Of a stretch of 64,000 nucleotides of DNA, positions 34,559 through 43,659 are shown piece by piece (positions within the stretch are counted from its first letter, which is position 1; every line of letters begins with the position of its first letter). The position numbers and the translations under genes were made by a program. Location of the stretch: positions 213,263-277,262 of the forward strand of contig NZ_FPIR01000004.1 in the NCBI RefSeq assembly GCF_900119155.1. Direction: 5' to 3'. The stretch comes from Ruminococcus sp. YE71 (GTDB lineage: Bacteria; Bacillota; Clostridia; Oscillospirales; Ruminococcaceae). Below the pieces are notes generated by a model, which was given only the letters and a program-made list of their open reading frames with translations, made no database searches and was not told the DNA's origin.

Positions 34559-36001
34559 ATGAAAAAAATACTTTTCGCTTCTTCCGAAGTTGTACCCTTT
34601 ATAAAAACGGGAGGGCTTGCTGATGTTGTTGGCTCGCTTCCGAAATACTTCGACAAAGAGCATTTTGACTGCCGCGTTATCCTGCCGAAATATTCCTGCA
34701 TAGCGCAGAAATGGAAAGACATGATGCAATATGTCACACATTTCTACATGGATTTTGCGGGTCAGAGCCAGTATGTCGGCGTGCTTGAGTGCGAATACGA
34801 GGGCGTACACTTCTACTTCATCGACAACGAGCACTACTTCACGGGGGACAAGCCCTACACCGACCACCACTGGGACGTTGAGAAGTTCATGTACTTTGAC
34901 CGTGCGGTGCTGTCGGCGCTGCCTCTGCTCGAATTCCGTCCCGACATCATCCACTGCCACGATTGGCAGACGGGACTCATCCCCGTGTATCTGCACGACA
35001 GTTTCCAGGGCGGCGATTTCTTCCGCGGCATCAAGACGGTCATGACCATCCACAACCTGAAATTCCAGGGCAACGACAACGCCAAGCGTTTCATGTACCT
35101 GTCGGGTCTGTCGGCTTACTACATGACCATCGACAAGCTCAGAGTCGGCATCGACGGCAATATGCTCAAGGGCGGACTTGTGTATGCGGACGCCATCACC
35201 ACCGTTTCCAATTCCTACGCCGAGGAGATAAAGACCGCGTTCTACGGCGAGGGTCTTGACGGTCTCATGAGGGCAAGGAGCAACGACCTGCGCGGCATCG
35301 TCAACGGTATCGACTACAACGAGTACGACCCCGTGACCGACAAGCAGATAACCGTCAACTACAACGTGAACGACGCTATCGAGAAAAAGCTCGAAAACAA
35401 ACGCGCTTTGCAGGAAGAGCTCGGGCTCGCACACGACGACAACAAGTTCATGATAGGTATCGTCAGCCGCCTGACCGACCAGAAGGGCTTCGACCTCATC
35501 GCGTACATGATGGAACAGCTCTGCTATCAGGACATCCAGCTCGTGGTGCTGGGTACGGGCGAGGGCAGGTATGAGGATATGTTCCGCCACTTCGCGTGGA
35601 GATTCCCCGACAAGGTCTCCGCGAATATCTACTACAGCGAGGCTATGTCCCACAGGATATACGCTTCCTGCGACGCTTTCCTGATGCCGTCGCTGTTCGA
35701 GCCCTGCGGACTTTCACAGCTGATGAGCCTGCGCTACGGCACAGTGCCTATCGTCCGTGAAACTGGCGGTCTGCGCGACACGGTCTGGGCTTACGACGAG
35801 TACAACCACTCGGGCACGGGCTTCAGCTTCATGAACTACAACGCCCACGAAATGTACAACACGATAATGTACGCCCACTCGATCTACGTAAAGAACCGCG
35901 CCGACTGGAACGAAATAGTCAGACGCGGCATGAAAATGGACTTCTCATGGCAGGCTTCCGCAAAGAAGTACCAGGAGATGTACGACTGGATGACGCGATA
36001 A
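34559..36001 (+). CDS. glgA: Glycogen synthase GlgA
   Basis: A 480-residue GT5 glycosyltransferase that extends alpha-1,4-glucan chains from ADP-glucose. The donor-binding motif KTGGLADVVGSLP is at residues 16-28, the strand HCHDWQTGLIPVYL and the helix ADAITTVSNSYAEEI are conserved, and the C-terminal catalytic motif reads PSLFEPCGLSQL with VRETGGLRDTV. CAGGAGGT precedes the ATG. No other glg genes are adjacent, but a type I pullulanase is encoded 5 kb downstream. Confidence 0.97.
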   Translation: MKKILFASSEVVPFIKTGGLADVVGSLPKYFDKEHFDCRVILPKYSCIAQKWKDMMQYVTHFYMDFAGQSQYVGVLECEYEGVHFYFIDNEHYFTGDKPYTDHHWDVEKFMYFDRAVLSALPLLEFRPDIIHCHDWQTGLIPVYLHDSFQGGDFFRGIKTVMTIHNLKFQGNDNAKRFMYLSGLSAYYMTIDKLRVGIDGNMLKGGLVYADAITTVSNSYAEEIKTAFYGEGLDGLMRARSNDLRGIVNGIDYNEYDPVTDKQITVNYNVNDAIEKKLENKRALQEELGLAHDDNKFMIGIVSRLTDQKGFDLIAYMMEQLCYQDIQLVVLGTGEGRYEDMFRHFAWRFPDKVSANIYYSEAMSHRIYASCDAFLMPSLFEPCGLSQLMSLRYGTVPIVRETGGLRDTVWAYDEYNHSGTGFSFMNYNAHEMYNTIMYAHSIYVKNRADWNEIVRRGMKMDFSWQASAKKYQEMYDWMTR

Positions 36002-36003
36002 CT

Positions 36004-36275
36004 TTTCAGAGTGCGGGTCTTGACTGGGGGGAAACCCGCCTTAGCTTCGCACGTCCGCCTTAGCTTCGCACGTCCGCCTTAGCTTCGCACGTCCGCCTTA
36101 GCTTCGCACGGCTAGAAGAAAGGTTCTCCCCCAGCCCCCCTTCCAAAGACTTTTAATATGTTGGAAGGGGGTTGTGGTTGGGAAGATAGACTATCACCGT
36201 TTTAAGAGGTGTATTCTTTTATTTTTGGTAATTTGGATATGTATGGCGGGGGCTTGCTCCCGCCGCTTTTTTTTG
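36004..36275 (+). repeat. Intergenic D-type module downstream of glgA, with tandem repeat
   Basis: Same order of blocks as at 33874-34083 but with four tandem copies of the 19 bp unit CCGCCTTAGCTTCGCACGT (36036-36111). It ends in the hairpin GGCGGGGGCTTGCTCCCGCC followed by GC and eight Ts (36245-36274), a plausible terminator for glgA. Confidence 0.82.
36036..36111 (+). repeat. Four tandem copies of a 19 bp unit
   Basis: The unit CCGCCTTAGCTTCGCACGT occurs four times head to tail with no spacers; the last copy diverges at its final base. Other modules hold three copies (28829-28885, reverse), or one (near 33899 and 43360), so copy number varies. Confidence 0.9.
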
Positions 36276-36316
36276 CTCTCATATATTGAACAGCTCAACG
36301 AAGTGTTTCACCACTC

Positions 36317-36477
36317 TTGAACGTCTTTTTGGCAAGGGGCAAGCCATGTAATGGAAGGATCTCAAACTTCCCGACCAACACCATATTTCAGAAGAAAATC
36401 ACCCCTTGCCAAAAAGTATTAAAAGTTTTAGTGAGGGGGGTTTGGGGAAGACCCTTTTTCAAAAGGGTCTCCCCCAA
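36317..36477 (+). repeat. Intergenic C-type repeat downstream of glgA
   Basis: GAACGTCTTTTTGGCAAGGG faces CCCCTTGCCAAAAAG about 95 bp later, enclosing a conserved AACTTCCCGACCAACACC. Then come TATTAAAAGTTTTAG and a hairpin GACCCTTTTTCAAAAGGGTC. The copies at 24001-24140 and 43501-43659 align along the whole length. Confidence 0.8.
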
Positions 36478-36563
36478 TGCCTGCCGCACTCTTTATGTCA
36501 GAAATACCAACAGACGGGTTAAAAATTTTATACCGATATCTTAATATTATCTTTAAAAAGTAC

Positions 36564-36592
36564 TGGACATTTGCGTTTTTTTGTGGTACAAT
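36564..36592 (+). promoter_or_regulatory. Promoter of the DUF1385-prmC operon
   Basis: TGGACA (36564-36569), 17 bp spacer ending TGTGG, TACAAT (36587-36592). Confidence 0.75.
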
Positions 36593-36622
36593 AAGAATGA
36601 TATTTCTTTCAGAAAGGAAAGC

Positions 36623-37585
36623 ATGATGTCAGATACCGAAAAGAAGTGTTTTAAGACCAAGATCGGCGGTCAGGCGGTCATCGAGGGCGTAATGATGAAA
36701 GGCCCTTACAAGATGGCGATGGCAAACCGTATGCCCGACGGTTCGATCGATATAGACGAATGGGACATGAAGTCCGGAAAGCAGATTCCCTGGTACAGGA
36801 AAACGCCTTTTGTAAGGGGGATCTTCAACTTTGTGGTGTCGATGATCGACGGCTACAAGTGTCTTTCGCGTGCCGCCGACAAGCAGATGACCGACGACGG
36901 CGAAGAGGAAATGACCAAGTTCGAGAAATGGCTGGACGACAAGTTCGGCGAGAAGATAATGCCTGTGCTGACCACCGTTTCGATGATATTCGGCGTGGGT
37001 CTCGCGATCGTGCTGTTCGTGTTCTGTCCTGCGGCGATAGTCAAGCTCATCGAGAAGCTGACGGGCGAACTGAACGCCGTACTCAAGAACGTCATCGAGG
37101 GTCTTATCAAGATAGCGATATTCATCGGCTACACAGCGCTGACTTCGCTGATGCCCGACATCGCAAAGACCTACGAGTATCACGGCGCCGAGCACAAGAC
37201 CATCGCCTGCTACGAGAGCGGCGACGAGCTCACCCCCGCAAACGTGATGAAGCACACCCGTTTCCACCCGAGATGCGGAACGAGCTTCATTTTTCTGGTA
37301 CTCTTCATCAGCATACTCGTGACATCGGTGTTCCATGTCACCTGGGATAACTACCTGCTGAGAGTCGGCTTCAAACTTCTGCTGATACCCGTTGTAACGG
37401 GCATCGCATACGAGGCGATAATGCTCGCAGGAAAGCACGACAACATTTTCACAAGAATATTCTCCGCTCCCGGTCTCTGGATACAGAGGATAACCACGTC
37501 CGAGCCGAACGAGAGCGAGGTAGAATGCGCCATAGCCGCGATGAAAGCGGTAATACCCGAGGACGGTGAAGCAGACAAATGGTAA
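36623..37585 (+). CDS. DUF1385 membrane protein
   Basis: A 320-residue membrane protein of the DUF1385 family, widespread in Firmicutes and often next to prmC and prfA. Conserved features are IGGQAVIEGVMMKGP at the N-terminus, EYHGAEHKTIACYESG, and a cysteine/histidine-containing TRFHPRCGTSFIFLV. Three to four transmembrane segments are predicted (about 120-150, 160-185, 225-250 and 255-285). Its biochemical role is unknown. The start is ATG 36623 after AGAAAGGAAA (ATG 36626 is equally possible). It overlaps prmC by 7 bp. Confidence 0.92.
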   Translation: MMSDTEKKCFKTKIGGQAVIEGVMMKGPYKMAMANRMPDGSIDIDEWDMKSGKQIPWYRKTPFVRGIFNFVVSMIDGYKCLSRAADKQMTDDGEEEMTKFEKWLDDKFGEKIMPVLTTVSMIFGVGLAIVLFVFCPAAIVKLIEKLTGELNAVLKNVIEGLIKIAIFIGYTALTSLMPDIAKTYEYHGAEHKTIACYESGDELTPANVMKHTRFHPRCGTSFIFLVLFISILVTSVFHVTWDNYLLRVGFKLLLIPVVTGIAYEAIMLAGKHDNIFTRIFSAPGLWIQRITTSEPNESEVECAIAAMKAVIPEDGEADKW

Positions 37586-38475
37586 ACTATTCTTACAACG
37601 ATATGATACTCAGCCTGACCGACAAGCTTGCTTCGGCAGGCATCACGAATGCACACTGGGAAGCAAGAGAGCTGGCAGGTTTTGCCTGCGGCTTCAACTG
37701 CCGCGGAAGATTCGACAGCAAGACCCTCGCGGATGAGTCGCAGATAAAGCAGTGCGCCCTGCTCCTCGCACGGAGACTGACGGGCGAACCGTTGCAGTAC
37801 ATCCTCGGCGAGTGGGACTTCTGCGGAAGCACCTTCGAGGTGGGTCACGGTGTGCTGATACCGCGCTCGGACACAGAAACGCTCATTGATACGGCTCTGA
37901 AACAGTTCAAGGACGAGAGCGGCATCACAGTTATCGACCTGTGCGCAGGCACGGGATGCATCGGCATCACCCTCGGCGAAAAACTCGACTGCAAAGAGGT
38001 GTACTGCGTGGAGAAGTACGAAACGGCGATGTACTTCCTGAACCGCAATATCGAAAAGCACGGCTCGGCAGTCAAGGCGGTCAACGCTGACGTTACCGAC
38101 CCCGCAAGCGTAAAGCAGTTCCCGAAGGCTGACCTTATCGTGTCGAATCCGCCCTACATCAACGCCGAGGACATGAAGCATCTTCAGCGCGAGGTCACAT
38201 TCGAGCCGAAGGAAGCCCTTGCAGGCGGCGAGGACGGCTTCGATTTCTACAGGGCTATCGTGCGCCTGTGGAAGGATAAGCTCAAGGACGGCGGCGTCAT
38301 GATGTTCGAGATAGGCGCAGGTCAGGAAGACGAGGTCATGGAGATAATGATACAGTCGGGACTGAAAGACGTGCGCGTGCGCCGCGACATGGCAGGCATC
38401 AACCGCTGCGTTACAGGCAGACGCATCGAAAGCAAGGGTCATGTGAACCTCTACGACCAGCTGGACAAAAGATAA
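37579..38475 (+). CDS. prmC: Peptide chain release factor N5-glutamine methyltransferase PrmC
   Basis: PrmC methylates the Gln of the GGQ motif in release factors RF1 and RF2. The 298-residue protein has the helical N-terminal domain, the linker LGEWDFCGSTFEVGHGVLIP with RSDTE, SAM motif VIDLCAGTGCIGI, and the substrate motif IVSNPPYI. It overlaps the DUF1385 gene by 7 bp. A hairpin terminator follows at 38500. Confidence 0.96.
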   Translation: MVNYSYNDMILSLTDKLASAGITNAHWEARELAGFACGFNCRGRFDSKTLADESQIKQCALLLARRLTGEPLQYILGEWDFCGSTFEVGHGVLIPRSDTETLIDTALKQFKDESGITVIDLCAGTGCIGITLGEKLDCKEVYCVEKYETAMYFLNRNIEKHGSAVKAVNADVTDPASVKQFPKADLIVSNPPYINAEDMKHLQREVTFEPKEALAGGEDGFDFYRAIVRLWKDKLKDGGVMMFEIGAGQEDEVMEIMIQSGLKDVRVRRDMAGINRCVTGRRIESKGHVNLYDQLDKR

Positions 38476-38499
38476 CATCGGACAAACAAGTATTTTCAG

Positions 38500-38532
38500 G
38501 CACTTCTGTCAGGCTCTGACAGGAGTGCTTTT
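38500..38532 (+). terminator. Rho-independent terminator after prmC
   Basis: GCACTTCTGTCAG pairs with CTGACAGGAGTGC over a 3-nt loop, followed by TTTT. The related 22289-22325 hairpin shares the CACTTnTGTCA arm. Confidence 0.8.
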
Positions 38533-38657
38533 GTGTGCGGTCAGCTCAGCTGTTCTTCATTTACACAAAGTTTACACAATCTTCACCAAATAGGTCGCAG
38601 TTGAATAATCGGACGATATTGGGTGAAAAGTTTGTGCAAAATTACACTTTATCCCAT

Positions 38658-38686
38658 TTGCATTTTTAAGCGTTATAGTGTATAAT
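38658..38686 (+). promoter_or_regulatory. Promoter of the MraY-like gene
   Basis: TTGCAT (38658-38663), 17 bp spacer ending AGTG, TATAAT (38681-38686). Confidence 0.75.
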
Positions 38687-38751
38687 TATATAATGGACAT
38701 ACTGTGAGCAGACGCAGTTATCCTAAACTCAAAAGACGGGAAAGTGCCTAT

Positions 38752-39696
38752 ATGCTTTATTCTTTAATTTCAGGTTCAAGTTCAAGGGTCTATTCGATAC
38801 TGTTGTTCGGCGTCAGTTTCCTGCTGCCGTTCTTCGCTTTTAAATACGGCATGAGATTTCTGCCGAAAGACCAGGGCAGAGAATTCGCTGTCAACGGCAA
38901 GCTCAGCGAGGGCAAGCCGAGAGGCGCGGGTATCATCATGTTCACATCCTTCGTGCTGTGCGCGGCGCTGTTCGTGCCGTTCAATGCCGAGACTGCCATC
39001 AATATGGTGCTGATTTACGCCGCCATGCTGACAGGCTTCTTCGACGACGCGGCAAAGAACCCCTGGGGCGAACTGAAAAAAGGTCTGCTCGACCTGGTGA
39101 TAACCATCGGCGTTACCGCGAACTTCATGTGCCATCACTCGACTAATATCACGATGTTCGGAAACAGCTTCCATGTGCCTGCGGCAGTGTTCGCGGTGCT
39201 CTGCATGGTGCTCGTGTGGGCAAGCATCAACGTCACCAACTGCTGTGACGGCGTTGACGGCCTCTGCGGAATGCTCACGGCTTCATCCGTTGCGCTGTTC
39301 ATGCTGCACGGACTGTCAAACTCCATGCGCTTGCAGTCGGACGTGCTCCTTATGGTGCTCCTCGCGTACCTGTGGTACAACTGCTCGCCCAGCAAGATAC
39401 TCATGGGCGACGCGGGTTCGAGAGCGCTGGGCGTATACCTGGCTCTGCTCGCACTCAACAGCGGCGACCCGTTCCTGTTCATCTTCTTCTCCAGCGTGAT
39501 AATCGTGGACGGCGGACTCGGACTGCTGAAACTCTCGGTAAGACGCTTCCTGAAAGTCACCGATTTCATGGACGGCATCCGCACTCCTATCCATGACCAC
39601 TGGCGGAAAAATCTCGGCGTGAGCGACACTCAGGTCGTCATCCGCTTTACTATAATCCAGCTCGCGATAGGTCTCGCGGCAGTTTATTTCATCTGA
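38752..39696 (+). CDS. MraY/WecA-family phospho-sugar transferase
   Basis: A 314-residue polytopic membrane protein that would transfer a phospho-N-acetyl sugar to undecaprenyl phosphate. Family motifs are FFDDAAKN (DDxxK), SINVTNCCDGVDGL (NxxNxxDG), MGDAGS and the cytoplasmic loop TPIHDHW. The last corresponds to the HHH motif of MraY, here HDH, so the classic triple His is altered. It resembles MraY in length and in TQVVIRFTIIQ near the end. I prefer ATG 38752 with GGGAAAG upstream; GTG 38704 would add 16 residues. It is followed 29 bp later by pssA. Housekeeping MraY versus paralogue is undecided. Confidence 0.85.
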   Translation: MLYSLISGSSSRVYSILLFGVSFLLPFFAFKYGMRFLPKDQGREFAVNGKLSEGKPRGAGIIMFTSFVLCAALFVPFNAETAINMVLIYAAMLTGFFDDAAKNPWGELKKGLLDLVITIGVTANFMCHHSTNITMFGNSFHVPAAVFAVLCMVLVWASINVTNCCDGVDGLCGMLTASSVALFMLHGLSNSMRLQSDVLLMVLLAYLWYNCSPSKILMGDAGSRALGVYLALLALNSGDPFLFIFFSSVIIVDGGLGLLKLSVRRFLKVTDFMDGIRTPIHDHWRKNLGVSDTQVVIRFTIIQLAIGLAAVYFI

Positions 39697-39725
39697 TATA
39701 ACGAAAAGAAGAGGTCGTAAACAAA

Positions 39726-40349
39726 ATGATAGGATTTTATAACTGGTCGGTCGTGCTGACATATGTCGGATTATTTTCGTCGGTGTTCGGCATCACCTGC
39801 ATTTTCGAGCATCATCCGTCGCTCGCTTTCATTTGCCTGCTGGTGTCGGGCGTGTGCGATATGTTCGACGGAAAAATAGCCCGCGCCATGAAAAACCGCA
39901 CCCCCGATGAAAAAGTTTTCGGCATACAGATAGACTCGCTCTGCGACCTGGTGTGCTTCGGCGTGTTCCCCGCGATCATCGGATACAGCTACGGCTTTAA
40001 TCACGGTCTCGGTCTTATTTCATCGTATATGATCGTACAGGCCGCGGTCATCAGACTCGGCTACTTCAACGTTACCGAAGAGGAACGCCAGCGCGTCTGC
40101 GCAGAACCCCGCGACAAATATCAGGGTCTCCCCGTTACAACTGTCGCCATGTTCCTGCCCCTCCTCTACCTCGGCAGACAAAACATCCCCCGTGAGGCAT
40201 TCCCATACGTTTTCCAGCTCCTCATGATAATTATTTCGGTTCTGTTCGTCCTGAACATAAACGTAAAAAAATTCTCGGTAAAAACCATAGTGCTCATGTT
40301 CATGATGGCAGCCCTCATCGTCCTCAGCTACATCAAGTTCCATCACTGA
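39726..40349 (+). CDS. pssA: CDP-diacylglycerol-serine O-phosphatidyltransferase
   Basis: A 207-residue membrane enzyme of the CDP-alcohol phosphatidyltransferase family, predicted to make phosphatidylserine from CDP-diacylglycerol and serine. The catalytic motif DxxDGxxAR...GxxxDxxxD is complete (CDMFDGKIARAM, then FGIQIDSLCD). About five transmembrane segments are visible. The assignment as serine rather than glycerol phosphate transferase rests on the neighbouring psd gene and on the IDSLCDLVCFGVFPA extension typical of PssA. Confidence 0.9.
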   Translation: MIGFYNWSVVLTYVGLFSSVFGITCIFEHHPSLAFICLLVSGVCDMFDGKIARAMKNRTPDEKVFGIQIDSLCDLVCFGVFPAIIGYSYGFNHGLGLISSYMIVQAAVIRLGYFNVTEEERQRVCAEPRDKYQGLPVTTVAMFLPLLYLGRQNIPREAFPYVFQLLMIIISVLFVLNINVKKFSVKTIVLMFMMAALIVLSYIKFHH

Positions 40350-40374
40350 GCGCTTTGATCACCGGGGGAGTCTT

Positions 40375-40470
40375 TCCTGTGGGAAACCTTTCTGAAGAAA
40401 GGTTCTCCCCTTGCCAAAAAGTATTAAAAGATTTAGTGAAGGGGTCTCCCCCAAGAATACCCGCAGTACA
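40375..40470 (+). repeat. Partial C-type repeat between pssA and psd
   Basis: GGAAACCTTTCTGAAGAAAGG forms a hairpin, then CCCCTTGCCAAAAAG, TATTAAAAGATTTAG and a GGGGTCTCCCCC stretch match the right half of the full C units at 24001, 36317 and 43501. The left half is missing. Confidence 0.65.
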
Positions 40471-40490
40471 CCACAACAGGAGGTCTACTT

Positions 40491-41363
40491 ATGCGTATAA
40501 TCGACAGACAGGGCAACGAATACGACAGCGCCGACAAGTTGCAGGACAAGCTCGGGAAGATGTACGGCTCGGCTTGCGGCAGAGCCGTTATGAAGGCTGT
40601 CACCAACCCGATAGTCAGCAAGATCGGCGGATGGGCGCTCAGCACGGGCATCTCGGCGGCGGCTGTTGACTACTATGCGGAGAAGAACGGCATCGACCTG
40701 TTCGACTACGAAACGGCCGAATACAAGAGTTTCAACGACTTTTTCACGAGAAAGATAAAGAGAGGCAGAAGGCTCATCGACTCCGACCCGAGCGTTCTGG
40801 TCTGCCCGTCGGACGGCAAGGTCACGGCTTACGAGATAGCGAAATCAGATATGTTCGTGGTGAAGAACAGCGTTTACAGTGTGCATTCGCTGCTGCGCGA
40901 CCGCAAGCTCGCGGACAGGTTCGCAGGGGGGACGGCTGTCATCATCCGCCTCACTCCCGACGACTATCACCGCTACATCTATCCGTGTTCGGGACTCAAG
41001 AGCCGTCAGCGAAAGATAGAAGGCTCGCTCCACGCGGTGAGACCGCTGATAAACGAGTGCGTGCCCGTTTACAAGGAGAATTCCCGCGAGTACTGCCTGA
41101 TCCGCAGTGAAGTGTTCGGGGACGTGGCGATGATAGAAGTCGGCGCCACGATGGTCGGCAGGATAACCAACTACGAGCAGGGCGCTTCACCCGTGTCGAA
41201 GGGCAGGGAGAAGGGCAGGTTCGAGTTCGGCGGTTCGACGATAATACTGCTGCTGGGCGGGAAGGTAAAGGTCTGCGAGGACATACTTGACGCCACGAAG
41301 AACGGCTGCGAGATGAAGCTGAAACTCGGCGAAGCCATCGCGGTCTGCAAACAGGAACCATGA
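40491..41363 (+). CDS. psd: Phosphatidylserine decarboxylase
   Basis: A 290-residue pro-enzyme that decarboxylates phosphatidylserine to phosphatidylethanolamine. Self-cleavage should occur at Gly248-Ser249 in FGGSTIILL, producing the pyruvoyl prosthetic group. Other motifs are SFNDFFTRKIK, VCPSDGKVTAYE (catalytic Asp) and RLTPDDYHRYIYPCSG. AGGAGG lies before the ATG. It completes the route begun by pssA just upstream. Confidence 0.96.
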   Translation: MRIIDRQGNEYDSADKLQDKLGKMYGSACGRAVMKAVTNPIVSKIGGWALSTGISAAAVDYYAEKNGIDLFDYETAEYKSFNDFFTRKIKRGRRLIDSDPSVLVCPSDGKVTAYEIAKSDMFVVKNSVYSVHSLLRDRKLADRFAGGTAVIIRLTPDDYHRYIYPCSGLKSRQRKIEGSLHAVRPLINECVPVYKENSREYCLIRSEVFGDVAMIEVGATMVGRITNYEQGASPVSKGREKGRFEFGGSTIILLLGGKVKVCEDILDATKNGCEMKLKLGEAIAVCKQEP

Positions 41364-41390
41364 AATCCCGATAAAAAAGGAAAGAAAAAG

Positions 41391-43343
41391 ATGAAGCGAT
41401 ACATATCCGACTTCGGTCGGTTCGACAGGGAAAATGCATATTACGGCGACGACCTCGGCGCAGTTACCATAGGCGAGATAACGACTTTCCGCGTGTGGGC
41501 GCCGTTCTGCACGGGAGTGTACCTCAACCTCTACACAGGCGGCACAGGCAATAACAAGATAGAGACACTGGTCATGCGCAGACAGGACAGGGGCGTGTGG
41601 TCGGTGGAGCTCATGCACACCTGCTACGGGTATTACTACACCTACACCCTCGAATACGAGCACAGGGAGTACGTGGAGACCATCGACATCTACGCAAAGG
41701 GCTGCGGTGTCAACGGCGACAGAGGTTTCATCCCCGATTTTTCGGAGCTTGAACCGAAGGACTGGAACGAGACTCCCCGTCCCGTCTGTGAGAACGCGGT
41801 GGACGCCGTTATCTACGAATGTCATGTCCGCGACTTCTCCATCTCCGAAAACAGCGGTGTGCCTTTTGAAAAGCGCGGACGCTTCGAGGGATTTACCGTC
41901 GAGGGGACGAGATACGAGGACATAAAGACCTGTCTCGACCACCTCAAAGAACTCGGAGTTACGCACGTTCAGCTCCAGCCTGTCAACGACTACGCCACCG
42001 TTGACGAGTCGAAGCCCTACGCAGGCAAGTACAACTGGGGCTACGACCCGAAGAACTATATGTGCCTTGAAGGCTACTACTGTTCCGACGCGGAAGAGGG
42101 CGAAAAGCGCATCCTCGAATTCCGCGAGCTGGTGACGGCTCTGCATAAGGCAGGCATCGGCGTCATCCTCGACGTGGTGTTCAACCACACCTACTTCACC
42201 GAGGACAGCGCGTTCCACAAGACCGTGCCTTACTACTACCACCGTCTGAACCGCGACGGCGTGTTCTCGAACGGTTCGGGATGCGGAAACGAGACTGCTT
42301 CCGACCACGCCATGTACCGCAAGTATATGATCGACGCGCTGAAATTCTGGGCGACCGAGTACAAAATAGACGGCTTCCGCTTCGATCTGATGGGTCTGCA
42401 TGACATCGACACGGTCAACATCATCCGCGACGAGCTGGACAAGATATATCCGCCCCTGCTGATGTACGGCGAGGGCTGGACGGGCGGCGAATCGCCTTAC
42501 CCCACCGACAGGCTCGCGTACAAGTGGAACAGCTACAGCTTCGGACGCGTGGGACTTTTCAACGACAACCTCCGCGACGGCATCAAGGGCAGCACTTTTG
42601 AGCTGCGCTCCACGGGCTTCGTCAGCGGCAGCGACCACGCGATAATCTCGGTGAAGAGAGGTATCGCCGCAAACAGCCGCTACCGCGCTTTGCAGGGCAT
42701 AGCCGACGACCTTTGCTGGGCGTTCACACCCGCACAGGCGATAAACTACTGCGAAGCTCACGACAACAACACCCTCTGGGACAAGCTCTCCATCAGCGCC
42801 GCCGACCGCACCCCCGAAGAACGACGAAAGATGGATAAGCTGGCGGCGGCTATCGTGATTCTCTCACAGGGCGTGCCGTTCATTCAGCTGGGTCAGGATT
42901 TCCTGCGCTCGAAACCGAAGATACTCCCCGAAGGCGTGGAACGCAACGAGTTCAACACCTTCGATGAAAACAGCTACAACGCCCCCGACGAGACCAACAT
43001 GGTGCGCTGGGAGGAAAAGAAGAAAAACTACGACGTGTTCCTGTGGTACAGGGCGCTCATCGCACTCCGCCGCTCGTCGCCGCTGTTCAGGCTGCGCACC
43101 TGCGAGGAACTCGACGCTCACCTGCACTTCCACAACAACACCGACATAATCGCGTTCGAGCTCATCGGCACCGAAGAATGTTACTTCGTGGTGTTCAACC
43201 ACCGCCGCGAAGAACGCTACGTGAACCTGCCCCACGGACGCTTCTACAAACGCCTCGGCGAAGACGGCAAGCCCGAATACAAACGCTTCGAGGGCGGCGT
43301 CCACGTCCCGCCCATCAGCTGCGCTGTCTACAAACGGCTTTGA
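41391..43343 (+). CDS. pulA: Type I pullulanase (GH13, alpha-1,6-glucan debranching)
   Basis: A 650-residue cytoplasmic enzyme that hydrolyses alpha-1,6 branches. An N-terminal CBM48-like domain (FRVWAPFCTGVYLNLY) precedes the GH13 barrel. YNWGYDPKNY is the type I pullulanase signature. Conserved regions are DVVFNHTY (I), FRFDLMGL with nucleophile D332 (II), LMYGEGWTGG with acid E361 (III) and YCEAHDNNT with D458 (IV). No signal peptide is present, so it probably trims glycogen or imported oligosaccharides together with GlgA. GGAAAG precedes the ATG, 27 bp after psd. Confidence 0.95.
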   Translation: MKRYISDFGRFDRENAYYGDDLGAVTIGEITTFRVWAPFCTGVYLNLYTGGTGNNKIETLVMRRQDRGVWSVELMHTCYGYYYTYTLEYEHREYVETIDIYAKGCGVNGDRGFIPDFSELEPKDWNETPRPVCENAVDAVIYECHVRDFSISENSGVPFEKRGRFEGFTVEGTRYEDIKTCLDHLKELGVTHVQLQPVNDYATVDESKPYAGKYNWGYDPKNYMCLEGYYCSDAEEGEKRILEFRELVTALHKAGIGVILDVVFNHTYFTEDSAFHKTVPYYYHRLNRDGVFSNGSGCGNETASDHAMYRKYMIDALKFWATEYKIDGFRFDLMGLHDIDTVNIIRDELDKIYPPLLMYGEGWTGGESPYPTDRLAYKWNSYSFGRVGLFNDNLRDGIKGSTFELRSTGFVSGSDHAIISVKRGIAANSRYRALQGIADDLCWAFTPAQAINYCEAHDNNTLWDKLSISAADRTPEERRKMDKLAAAIVILSQGVPFIQLGQDFLRSKPKILPEGVERNEFNTFDENSYNAPDETNMVRWEEKKKNYDVFLWYRALIALRRSSPLFRLRTCEELDAHLHFHNNTDIIAFELIGTEECYFVVFNHRREERYVNLPHGRFYKRLGEDGKPEYKRFEGGVHVPPISCAVYKRL

Positions 43344-43356
43344 TTTTTCCGGGGAA

Positions 43357-43659
43357 ACCCGCCTTAGCTTCGCACGGCCGCCTACGGCTAGAAGAAAGAT
43401 TCTCCCCCAGCCCCCTTCCAAAGACTTTTAATATGTTGGACGTTTGTTGTGACATGAGATGCCAACTGAAAATACGCTCAAATTGTGCGTTACCCACCAT
43501 TGAACGTCTTTTTGGCAAGGGACGTGCTATATAGTAGAAGAACTACAATCTTCCCGACCTATACAAAGTAAGGCAGAAGCACCACAAGCCAAAAAGTATT
43601 AAAAGTTTTAGTGAGGGGGTTTGGGGGAAGACCCTTTTTCAAAAGGGTCTCCCCCAATT
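43357..43659 (+). repeat. Intergenic D-type then C-type repeats downstream of pulA
   Basis: The D-like part starts AACCCGCCTTAGCTTCGCACG and contains GGCTAGAAGAAAGATTCTCC and CCAAAGACTTTTAATATG, but lacks the terminal CCCGCC hairpin. The C unit (43501-43659) starts GAACGTCTTTTTGGCAAGG and ends in GACCCTTTTTCAAAAGGGTC. The arrangement copies that after glgA. The open frame extending from here into the peptidase gene is not real coding sequence. Confidence 0.75.

Noticed and set aside
36036..36111. Possible CRISPR array
   Set aside because: The 19 bp units are contiguous with no spacers and no cas genes are present.
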